Shown here piece after piece: positions 5,784 through 11,738 of a stretch of 11,738 nucleotides of DNA (positions within the stretch are counted from its first letter, which is position 1; every line of letters starts with the position of its first letter). Source of the DNA: Pseudomonadota bacterium (GTDB lineage: Bacteria; Pseudomonadota; Alphaproteobacteria; ATCC43930; CGMCC-115725); contig JAJYIC010000041.1 of NCBI GenBank assembly GCA_021790295.1, forward strand, positions 1 through 11,738, in the 5' to 3' direction. The position numbers and the translations under genes are program-made. The notes beneath the pieces are model-generated. The model did not search any database. It had not been told where the DNA came from and saw nothing but the letters and a program-made list of their open reading frames with translations.

Positions 5784-6199
5784 ATCTTTTGCAACAGATC
5801 GGGCAGGAGGAGGTGGAAAGGCTCCTCGCTCTGCGCCCGGTGCCGGATTTCTCACCGGGAGACACCGTCAAGGTTTCGATCAAGGTGGTCGAAGGCGAGC
5901 GCGAACGCATCCAGGCTTTCGAAGGGGTGTGCATCGCGCGCAAGAACGCCGGCATTAATTCGAGCTTCACCTTGCGCAAGATTTCCTACGGCGAAGGGGT
6001 GGAACGGGTCTTTCCTCTCTATTCGCCGAGCATCGCCGCGCTCGAGGTTTTAAGGCGCGGGACCGTCCGCCGGGCGAAGCTTTATTACCTGCGCGGGCGC
6101 ACCGGCAAGCGCGCGCGCATCACCGAGCGCGCACGCGAGACGCAACGCCCGGCGAATGCGCCGTCGCCCGCGCCCGGAAGCGAAAACGCCTCCTCATAG
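5780..6199 (+). CDS. rplS: 50S ribosomal protein L19
   Basis: L19 lies at the interface between the 30S and 50S subunits. The 139-residue product starts MNLLQQIGQEEVERL and contains the signature stretch DTVKVSIKVVEGERERIQAFEGVCIARKNAG (about 28-58), SSFTLRKISYGEGVERVFPLYSP (about 61-83) and RRAKLYYLRGRTGKRARI (about 96-113). A Pro/Ala/Ser-rich tail of about 25 residues follows. The start overlaps the trmD stop (ATGA) and has GAGG-type purine sequence in the trmD tail upstream. Only 12 bp separate its stop from leuC, so it is the bridge between the ribosomal and amino-acid parts of the operon. Confidence 0.98.
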   Translation: MNLLQQIGQEEVERLLALRPVPDFSPGDTVKVSIKVVEGERERIQAFEGVCIARKNAGINSSFTLRKISYGEGVERVFPLYSPSIAALEVLRRGTVRRAKLYYLRGRTGKRARITERARETQRPANAPSPAPGSENASS

Positions 6200-6211
6200 A
6201 GAGAGACAGAA

Positions 6212-7618
6212 ATGGCACAGCCGCGCACCCTTTTCGACAAGATCTGGCAGAGCCACCTCGTCTCCGAGCAGGATGACGGAACCTGCCTCATTTATATCGA
6301 CATGCACCTTGTTCACGAGGTCACGAGCCCGCAAGCCTTCGAAGGGCTGCGCCTCGCGGGAAGGAGGGTGCGGCGCCCGGACGCGACCATTGCCGTCGCC
6401 GACCACAACGTGCCGACAAGCGACAGAAGCCGCGGCATCGACGACCCGGAGTCGCGCCTTCAGGTCGATACGCTCGAAGAGAATGTGCGCGCCTTCAAGA
6501 TCCCTTATTTCCCCGTCACCGACATCCGCCAAGGCATCGTCCACATCATCGGGCCGGAACAAGGCCTTTCCCAACCCGGCATGACGATCGTCTGCGGCGA
6601 CAGCCACACCGCGACGCACGGGGCGATGGGGGCGCTTGCTTTCGGCATCGGCACTTCCGAAGTCGAGCATGTCCTCGCCACCCAGACCCTCCTCCAAAGG
6701 CGGCCGAAAAACATGCGCGTCGCCGTCGAAGGGAGCTTGCCGTTCGGGGTTTCGGCGAAAGACGTGATCCTCGCGATCATCGCCAAGATCGGCACCGCAG
6801 GCGGCACGGGCCATGTCATCGAATATGCCGGAAGCGCGATCCGCGGCCTTTCCATGGAAGGGCGCATGACGCTGTGCAACATGACGATCGAGGCCGGCGC
6901 GAGAGCGGGGCTCGTCGCCCCGGACGAGACCACTTTCGCTTATCTCAAAGGCCGGCCTTACGCGCCCAAAGGCGCGAGCCTCGAAAAGGCCTTCGCCTAT
7001 TGGCGCACACTCCCTTCCGATCGCGGGGTCTTTTACGACCGCGAAGTTTCGATCGAAGCCAGCGCCATCGCCCCTCACGTCACCTGGGGGACGAGCCCGC
7101 AGGACGCGCTCCCGATCACCGGCCGGGTTCCCGACCCCGCGTTGGAAAAGGACCCGTCGAGGCGCGCGGCGATGGAGCGCTCGCTGCAATACATGGCCTT
7201 GAAACCCAACACCCCTCTCGTCGAAGTGGCGGTCGAGCGGGTGTTTATCGGCTCCTGCACCAACAGCCGCATCGAGGACCTGCGCGCCGCCGCGGCGGTC
7301 GCCAAAGGCCGGCGCGTCGCCAAAGGCGTTCGCGCCCTCGTCGTTCCGGGCTCGGGCCTCGTCAAACGGCAGGCCGAAGAGGAAGGGCTCGATCGCATCT
7401 TTCTCGAAGCCGGCTTCGAATGGCGCGAGCCCGGCTGTTCCAACTGCATGTCGATGAACGCCGACCGGGCGGAACACGCAGAACGCATCGCCTCCACTTC
7501 GAACCGCAATTTCGAAGGCCGCCAAGGCAAGAACGCCAAGACCCACCTGATGGGCCCGGCGATGGCCGCCGCCGCCGCCGTCACCGGACATATCGCCGAC
7601 GTGCGGGAGCTTTCCTGA
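6212..7618 (+). CDS. leuC: 3-isopropylmalate dehydratase large subunit LeuC
   Basis: LeuC, together with LeuD, isomerises 2-isopropylmalate to 3-isopropylmalate in leucine synthesis, using a [4Fe-4S] cluster of the aconitase type. The 468-residue product is full length. The three cluster cysteines are C349 in FIGSCTNSRIEDL and C409 and C412 in EPGCSNCMSMN. Other conserved blocks are HLVHEVTSPQAFEGLR (32-47), VADHNVPT (62-69), VCGDSHTATHGAMGALAFGIGTSEVEHVLATQTL (127-160) and EGRMTLCNMTIEAGARAG (216-233). The ATG follows GAGAGAGA by a short spacer. No promoter fits in the 12-bp gap to rplS, so expression from the ribosomal operon, or from a promoter within rplS, must be assumed. Confidence 0.98.
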   Translation: MAQPRTLFDKIWQSHLVSEQDDGTCLIYIDMHLVHEVTSPQAFEGLRLAGRRVRRPDATIAVADHNVPTSDRSRGIDDPESRLQVDTLEENVRAFKIPYFPVTDIRQGIVHIIGPEQGLSQPGMTIVCGDSHTATHGAMGALAFGIGTSEVEHVLATQTLLQRRPKNMRVAVEGSLPFGVSAKDVILAIIAKIGTAGGTGHVIEYAGSAIRGLSMEGRMTLCNMTIEAGARAGLVAPDETTFAYLKGRPYAPKGASLEKAFAYWRTLPSDRGVFYDREVSIEASAIAPHVTWGTSPQDALPITGRVPDPALEKDPSRRAAMERSLQYMALKPNTPLVEVAVERVFIGSCTNSRIEDLRAAAAVAKGRRVAKGVRALVVPGSGLVKRQAEEEGLDRIFLEAGFEWREPGCSNCMSMNADRAEHAERIASTSNRNFEGRQGKNAKTHLMGPAMAAAAAVTGHIADVRELS

Positions 7619-7633
7619 GAGAAAAAAGCCGGC

Positions 7634-7648
7634 GGTGACGGTCTCACC
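7634..7648 (+). repeat. Small hairpin in the leuC-leuD gap
   Basis: GGTGA (7634-7638) and TCACC (7644-7648) form a 5-bp stem with a 5-nt loop in the 54-bp gap, the longest within the ten-gene run. I see neither a leucine-rich leader peptide nor a terminator. It might serve mRNA stability or may be chance. Confidence 0.28.
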
Positions 7649-7672
7649 CTTGCTTCATGGAACGGAACGACA

Positions 7673-8302
7673 ATGGAAAAATTCACCACCTTGACCGGCG
7701 TTGCCGCGCCTTTGCCGATGGTCAATATCGACACCGACAAGATCTTCCCAGCCGTCTACTTGAAGACGATCAAGCGGACGGGCCTTTCGAAGCATTTGTT
7801 CGAAGAGATCCGCTTCCGCCCCGACGGTTCGGAAAACCCCGATTTCGTCCTCAACCAGAAGCCGTATCGGAACGCGAAGATCCTCGTCGGCGGCGAGAAT
7901 TTCGGCTGCGGCTCGAGCCGCGAGCATGCGCCTTGGGCGCTTCTCGATTACGGCATACGCGCCGTCATTGCCCCTTCCTTTGCCGACATCTTTTACAACA
8001 ACTGCTTCAAGAACGGGCTTCTGCCGATCACCTTGCCGCAAAGCGAGGTCGATCTCCTGCTCGAAGATGCAAAGAAAGGCGCAAACGCCATTCTGACGAT
8101 CGATCTCGAAAAGGGGACGATCACGCGCCCTGACGGAGGGACGCTTTCTTTTACCATCGACCCTTTCCGCAAGCATTGCCTTCTCGAAGGTCTCGACGAC
8201 ATCGGCCTCACCGAGAAACAGGCCGGGGCGATCTCCGCCTTCGAAGAGGAAACGCGCCGCTCCCGCCCCTGGCTGTTCAATATCACTGAGGGGGCCTCGT
8301 GA
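7673..8302 (+). CDS. leuD: 3-isopropylmalate dehydratase small subunit LeuD
   Basis: LeuD is the small (swivel-domain) partner of LeuC. The 209-residue product is of proteobacterial length. It shows MEKFTTLTGVAAPLPMVNIDTDKIFPAVYLKTIKRTG (1-37), the family hallmark GGENFGCGSSREHAPWAL (73-90), IAPSFADIFYNNCFKNGLLPI (about 99-119), and a C-terminal half ending in AFEEETRRSRPWLF. The ATG at 7673 matches the family N-terminus; another ATG at 7657 is in a different frame. The ribosome binding site is weak (CGGAA). It comes 54 bp after leuC, and its TGA overlaps the leuB start region. Confidence 0.98.
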   Translation: MEKFTTLTGVAAPLPMVNIDTDKIFPAVYLKTIKRTGLSKHLFEEIRFRPDGSENPDFVLNQKPYRNAKILVGGENFGCGSSREHAPWALLDYGIRAVIAPSFADIFYNNCFKNGLLPITLPQSEVDLLLEDAKKGANAILTIDLEKGTITRPDGGTLSFTIDPFRKHCLLEGLDDIGLTEKQAGAISAFEEETRRSRPWLFNITEGAS

Positions 8303-9420
8303 TGGCCTCGGGTCGCCCCTCGAACCGCAAGGTTCTCCTCCTTCCGGGCGACGGGATCGGCCCGGAGATCATGGGCGAGGTCTTGCGCATCGTCGATTTT
8401 TTCGAGACCCGAAACCTCGCCCGTTTCGAAGTGAGCGAAGACCTTGTCGGCGGCGCCGCATTCGACAAGTTCGGGGTTCCTCTCACGCAAGAGACGCTCG
8501 AGCGGGCTCTCGAAAGCGACGCCGTGCTGTTCGGTTCGGTCGGAGGGCCGAAATGGGAGGCGCTCCCTTTCGCCTTGCGCCCCGAACGCGGGCTTTTGCG
8601 CCTGCGCAAAGAGTTGGACCTTTTTGCCAATCTCCGCCCCGCGGTCGTTTTCGAGGCCCTCGCCGATGCGTCGAGCCTCAAACATGATCTTGTCGCCGGG
8701 CTCGATCTTTTGATCGTGCGCGAATTGACGGGAGGGGTTTATTTCGGCGAGCCGCGAGGAATAGAAACCCTCGCCGACGGCAGCCGCCGCGGGATCAATA
8801 CCGAAGTCTATAGCGACTCCGAGATCGAAAGGGTGGTGCGCGTCGGTTTCGAATTGGCGCGCAGGCGCAGCGGCCGCCTCACCGAAGTCGACAAGGCGAA
8901 TGTGATGGAATCGGGCGGGCTTTGGCGCGAAGTCGCCGAACGCGTTCACGCCGATTACCCGGAGGTTGCGCTTTCCTTCATGTATGCCGACAATTGCGCG
9001 ATGCAGCTCGTGCGCGCGCCAAAGCAGTTCGACGTGATCGTCACCAGCAATCTTTTCGGCGACATTCTTTCCGATTGCGCGGCGATGCTGACGGGCTCTC
9101 TCGGCATGTTGCCTTCGGCCTCTCTCGGCGCGCCCGATCGTTCCGGGCGGCGCAAGGCGCTTTACGAGCCGGTCCACGGCAGCGCTCCCGACATCGCCGG
9201 CAAGGGTCTCGCCAACCCTTTGGCCGCAATACTGTCTTTTGCCATGATGCTGCGCTATTCTTTCGACATGGACGAGGAAGCGGGTCTCGTCGAAAGGGCG
9301 GTCAAAGGCGCGCTCGAAAAAGGCGCGCGCACCGCCGATATCGGCGCGCCCCAAAGGGCTTCGCTTGCGACTCGGGCGATGGGCGAGGCGGTTCTTTCGG
9401 AACTCAGAAAGGCGGCGTGA
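8302..9420 (+). CDS. leuB: 3-isopropylmalate dehydrogenase LeuB
   Basis: LeuB oxidises and decarboxylates 3-isopropylmalate with NAD+, the third committed step of leucine synthesis. The 372-residue product has the beta-decarboxylating dehydrogenase signatures: LLPGDGIGPEI near the N-terminus, ELTGGVYFGEPRG with the catalytic Tyr, TEVDKANVMESGGLWR with the catalytic Lys, NLFGDILSDCAAMLTGSLGMLPSASLG with the metal-binding aspartates, and YEPVHGSAPDIAGKGLANP near the adenine-binding site. Two starts are possible in the sequence GTGATG: GTG at 8299 or ATG at 8302. I prefer ATG because GAGGGGG (8288-8294) lies 7 nt before it, against 4 nt for GTG. The ATG shares one base with the leuD stop. The family members that use isocitrate or tartrate are unlikely given the leuCD context. 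Confidence 0.97.
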   Translation: MASGRPSNRKVLLLPGDGIGPEIMGEVLRIVDFFETRNLARFEVSEDLVGGAAFDKFGVPLTQETLERALESDAVLFGSVGGPKWEALPFALRPERGLLRLRKELDLFANLRPAVVFEALADASSLKHDLVAGLDLLIVRELTGGVYFGEPRGIETLADGSRRGINTEVYSDSEIERVVRVGFELARRRSGRLTEVDKANVMESGGLWREVAERVHADYPEVALSFMYADNCAMQLVRAPKQFDVIVTSNLFGDILSDCAAMLTGSLGMLPSASLGAPDRSGRRKALYEPVHGSAPDIAGKGLANPLAAILSFAMMLRYSFDMDEEAGLVERAVKGALEKGARTADIGAPQRASLATRAMGEAVLSELRKAA

Positions 9421-10565
9421 GCAAAGCGCGCAACGCGGCGGAAGCGCTCGTCTCGGCGCACCGCCTCGTCGTCAAGGTCGGCTCCTCCCTTCTCGTCGCC
9501 GAACGCGGCGAGATCCGTCGCGGCTGGCTCGAAGCCTTGGCCGAAGACGTTGCCCGCTGCCGCGCGCGCGGGCAGGAAGTGATCCTCGTCTCCTCGGGCG
9601 CCGTCGCCATCGGCCGGCGCCATCTCGGGCTTTTCGGGAGGAGGCTGCGGCTCGAGGAAAAGCAGGCGGCGGCCGCCACCGGCCAGATCCGCCTCGCCCA
9701 CGCCTATCAGGAGACTTTGGCCCGTCACGCGATCACCGTCGCCCAGATCCTTTTGACCCCGGAAGACACCGAAGAACGCCGGCGCCATTTGAACGCGCGG
9801 GCCACCTTTGCCCAGCTTCTCTCTTTTGGCGCGGTCCCCGTCGTCAACGAAAACGACACGGTCGCCACGGCCGAGATCCGTTTCGGCGACAACGACCGCC
9901 TCGCCGCTCGCGTGGCGCAGATGATGAGCGCCGACATGCTGGTTCTTCTCTCGGATATCGACGGTCTTTACACCGCCGATCCGCGCAAGGACAAAAGCGC
10001 GCGCCACCTCCCTCTCTTGCGCGAGATCGGGCCCGAGATCGAAGCCATGGCGGGCGCGGCCGGACCCGGTTACAGCTCGGGCGGGATGGTGACAAAACTC
10101 GCCGCCGGACGCATCGCCCTTGCCGCAGGCTGCCGCATGGTGATCGCCGAAGGCAATCCGAAAGGCGCCTTGACGCCTCTCGCGGCGATCGAGGCGGGGG
10201 CAAGGGCGACCCTTTTCCTGCCTCGCGGTGAACCCTCTTCGGCGCGCAAGGCGTGGATCGCCGGCGCCCTCAATCCTTCGGGCACGGTGGTCGTCGACGA
10301 AGGGGCGCTATTCGCCTTGCGCCGCGGCAAAAGCCTTCTCCCCGCCGGGGTGGTCGCGGTCGAAGGCGATTTCGAGCGCGGCGATGCGATCCTGGTGCGC
10401 GCGCTTTCGGGAGCCGAAGCCGGGCGCGGCCTTTCGGCCTATTCGAGCGGCGACGTCCGCCGCATCGCCGGACACAAGAGTGGTGAAATCGCCGCCATCC
10501 TCGGCTACCGTGGACGCGACGAGATCATCCATCGCGACGATCTCGCGGTGACGCAAACGGGGTGA
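9417..10565 (+). CDS. proB: Glutamate 5-kinase ProB (with PUA domain)
   Basis: ProB phosphorylates glutamate to gamma-glutamyl phosphate, the first step of proline synthesis, and is usually inhibited by proline. The 382-residue product has the amino-acid kinase domain at about residues 14-260: LVVKVGSSLLV (17-27), VILVSSGAVAIGR (55-67), VPVVNENDTVA (140-150), FGDNDRLAARVA (156-167), LLSDIDGLYTADPR (177-190) and GGMVTKLAAG (222-231). A C-terminal PUA domain follows at about 288-370, with the motif GLSAYSSGDVRRIAGH (338-353). The start is GTG at 9417, overlapping the leuB stop as GTGA, with AAAGG 4 nt upstream. The frame stays open far into leuB, but that part is a shadow. Gene proA follows after 5 bp. 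Confidence 0.96.
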   Translation: MSKARNAAEALVSAHRLVVKVGSSLLVAERGEIRRGWLEALAEDVARCRARGQEVILVSSGAVAIGRRHLGLFGRRLRLEEKQAAAATGQIRLAHAYQETLARHAITVAQILLTPEDTEERRRHLNARATFAQLLSFGAVPVVNENDTVATAEIRFGDNDRLAARVAQMMSADMLVLLSDIDGLYTADPRKDKSARHLPLLREIGPEIEAMAGAAGPGYSSGGMVTKLAAGRIALAAGCRMVIAEGNPKGALTPLAAIEAGARATLFLPRGEPSSARKAWIAGALNPSGTVVVDEGALFALRRGKSLLPAGVVAVEGDFERGDAILVRALSGAEAGRGLSAYSSGDVRRIAGHKSGEIAAILGYRGRDEIIHRDDLAVTQTG

Positions 10566-10570
10566 GGAGC

Positions 10571-11738
10571 ATGAGCGCCTTGCGCGAGCCTCTCGCGCCT
10601 TCTTCCGATCTGGCCTTGGCGATGGCCGAAATCGGCCGGCGCGCCCGCGCCGCGGCCGCTCTTCTGGCGCTCGCGCCGGGGGAAAAGAAGGACGCGGCGC
10701 TTTTGGCGGCGGCGCGCGCGATCCGCGCAAGAGCCGCGGAAATCCTCGCCGCAAACCGGGAGGATCTGATCGAAGCCGAAAGGAAAGGCCTTGCCCCCGC
10801 GCTGGCCGAGCGCCTTCTTCTCGATGAGGGAAGGCTCGAAGCGATGGCGCAGGGGCTCGAAGAGATCGCCCGCCTTCCCGACCCCGTCGGCCGTTCCCTC
10901 GCCTCCACGACGCGCCCCAACGGGCTCAGGATCGAAAAGGTCTCGGTTCCTTTGGGCGTCATCGGCATCATCTACGAGAGCCGCCCGAACGTCGCCGCCG
11001 ACGCTGGCGGGCTCGCCCTCAAAGCCGGAAACGCCGCGATCCTCAGAGGGGGTTCGGAAAGCTTTTATTCCTCGCGCGCGATCCTTGCCGCTTTCGGCGA
11101 AGGGCTCAAAGCCGCAGGCCTGCCCGAAGCGGCGATCCAGATCGTTCCGACCCGTGAACGCGAGGCCGTCGGGATCATGCTCGCCATGACCGAGTGGATC
11201 GACGTGATCGTCCCGCGCGGCGGAAAATCCTTGATCGAACGGGTCGAACGCGAAGCGCGCATCCCCGTCCTCGCGCATCTCGAAGGGCTTTGCCACACCT
11301 ATATCGACCGCGCCGCAGACCCCGAAAAAGCTCTGGCGATCACCGTCAACGCCAAGATGCGCCGGGTCTCGATCTGCGGCGCCACCGAAACCCTTCTCGT
11401 CGACCGCGCCGTCGCCGCCCGGCAACTGCCGGCGATCCTCGCCGAGTTGCGCGCGCGGGGGTGCGAACTGCGCGGCGACGAGGAGACCCGCGCCCTCGAC
11501 CCCGCCGTCCTGCCGGCGAGCGAAGAGGATTGGCGCACCGAATATCTCGACGCGATCCTTTCGGTTCGCATCGTCGCTGGCCTCGACCAGGCGATCGCCC
11601 ATATCAATCACTATGGATCGCATCATACGGACGCCATCGTGACCGAGGACAAGGAAAGCGCGGAGCATTTCTTGCGCGAGGTCGACAGCGCCATCGTCCT
11701 CGTCAACGCCTCGACCCAATTCGCCGACGGCGGCGAAT
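10571..11738 (+). CDS. proA: Glutamate-5-semialdehyde dehydrogenase ProA, 3' truncated by window edge
   Basis: ProA reduces gamma-glutamyl phosphate with NADPH to glutamate semialdehyde, the step after ProB; the two enzymes act together because the intermediate is unstable. The frame from ATG 10571 stays open for 389 codons to the window end. Visible blocks are the N-terminal helical part ending in RLPDPVGRSL (101-110), RIEKVSVPLGVIGIIYESRPNV (120-141), ALKAGNAAILRGGSES (149-164), VPRGGKSLIERV (214-225), and NAKMRRVSICGATETLLVDRA (260-280) with the catalytic Cys at 269. The visible part ends within SAIVLVNASTQFADGGE, so roughly 30-40 residues, including the usual C-terminal segment, lie beyond the window. 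GGTGAGGAG immediately precedes the start, partly overlapping the proB stop. There is no sign of a frameshift. Confidence 0.97.
   Translation, partial: MSALREPLAPSSDLALAMAEIGRRARAAAALLALAPGEKKDAALLAAARAIRARAAEILAANREDLIEAERKGLAPALAERLLLDEGRLEAMAQGLEEIARLPDPVGRSLASTTRPNGLRIEKVSVPLGVIGIIYESRPNVAADAGGLALKAGNAAILRGGSESFYSSRAILAAFGEGLKAAGLPEAAIQIVPTREREAVGIMLAMTEWIDVIVPRGGKSLIERVEREARIPVLAHLEGLCHTYIDRAADPEKALAITVNAKMRRVSICGATETLLVDRAVAARQLPAILAELRARGCELRGDEETRALDPAVLPASEEDWRTEYLDAILSVRIVAGLDQAIAHINHYGSHHTDAIVTEDKESAEHFLREVDSAIVLVNASTQFADGGE

Noticed and set aside
6194..7591. 465-residue open frame on the minus strand opposite leuC
   Set aside because: It mirrors leuC codon by codon, as expected where GC-rich third positions keep the antisense frame free of stops. 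The product is low-complexity Arg/Gly/Ala/Asp-rich, and the sense strand has a clear LeuC.
7993..9354. 453-residue open frame on the minus strand opposite leuD and leuB
   Set aside because: Spans two well-supported sense genes, has no recognisable domain or ribosome binding site, and is a GC-bias shadow.
8922..9416. Upstream extension of the proB frame into leuB, suggesting a longer N-terminus
   Set aside because: The extra residues are Arg/Gly-rich shadow of leuB. The ProB family begins just before LVVKVGSSLLV, matching the GTG at 9417.
10505..11719. 404-residue open frame on the minus strand opposite proA
   Set aside because: The sense strand is an unmistakable ProA running off the window. 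The antisense product has only compositional similarity to anything.
1..11738. Mobile elements, CRISPR arrays, tRNA or rRNA genes, toxin-antitoxin or defence systems
   Set aside because: I looked for regular repeats, transposase or integrase motifs, cloverleaf-like segments and unassigned small genes and found none. The window is almost entirely filled with recognised core genes, so there is no support for an undescribed system.

Overview
The window looks like chromosomal housekeeping DNA from a GC-rich alphaproteobacterium. The reasons are the strong G/C preference at third codon positions, the gene order ffh-rpsP-rimM-trmD-rplS followed by leuC (which I recall from other alphaproteobacteria), and the wording of conserved blocks such as the ProA active-site segment and the permease N-terminus. 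I cannot place it to order or genus from sequence alone. All genes share the same base and codon style, and I see no insertion sequence, phage gene, tRNA, rRNA or CRISPR array.

Layout: (1) Positions 1-1357 hold the 3' part of a metal ABC transporter locus on the plus strand: the C-terminal two thirds of an ATPase and a complete ABC-3 family permease, probably for zinc or manganese. (2) Positions 1365-2506 hold two minus-strand genes: a GFA-family zinc-binding protein and, downstream of it, a flavin-reductase-like FMN-binding protein. The permease and the flavin reductase converge with only 7 bp between their stop codons. (3) Positions 2507-2750 form a divergent intergenic region with a good sigma-70-type promoter pointing right, a phased direct repeat just upstream of it, and a leader with several potential hairpins. 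(4) From 2751 to the right edge run ten tightly packed co-directional genes: ffh, rpsP, rimM, trmD, rplS, leuC, leuD, leuB, proB and proA (the last cut by the window end).

The ten-gene run looks like one transcription unit of at least 9 kb. It joins protein targeting (Ffh), ribosomal proteins S16 and L19, 30S maturation (RimM) and tRNA methylation (TrmD) to three steps of leucine synthesis (LeuCD and LeuB) and the first two steps of proline synthesis (ProB, ProA). Several junctions overlap (ATGA at rimM/trmD and trmD/rplS; GTGA at leuB/proB; stop/start overlap at leuD/leuB), which points to translational coupling. The largest internal gap is 54 bp, between leuC and leuD.

I found no undescribed biological system. 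The points most worth checking are the promoter and structured leader of ffh, the joining of leuCDB directly to proBA behind the ribosomal genes, and the small palindrome that carries the stop codons of the two convergent genes.
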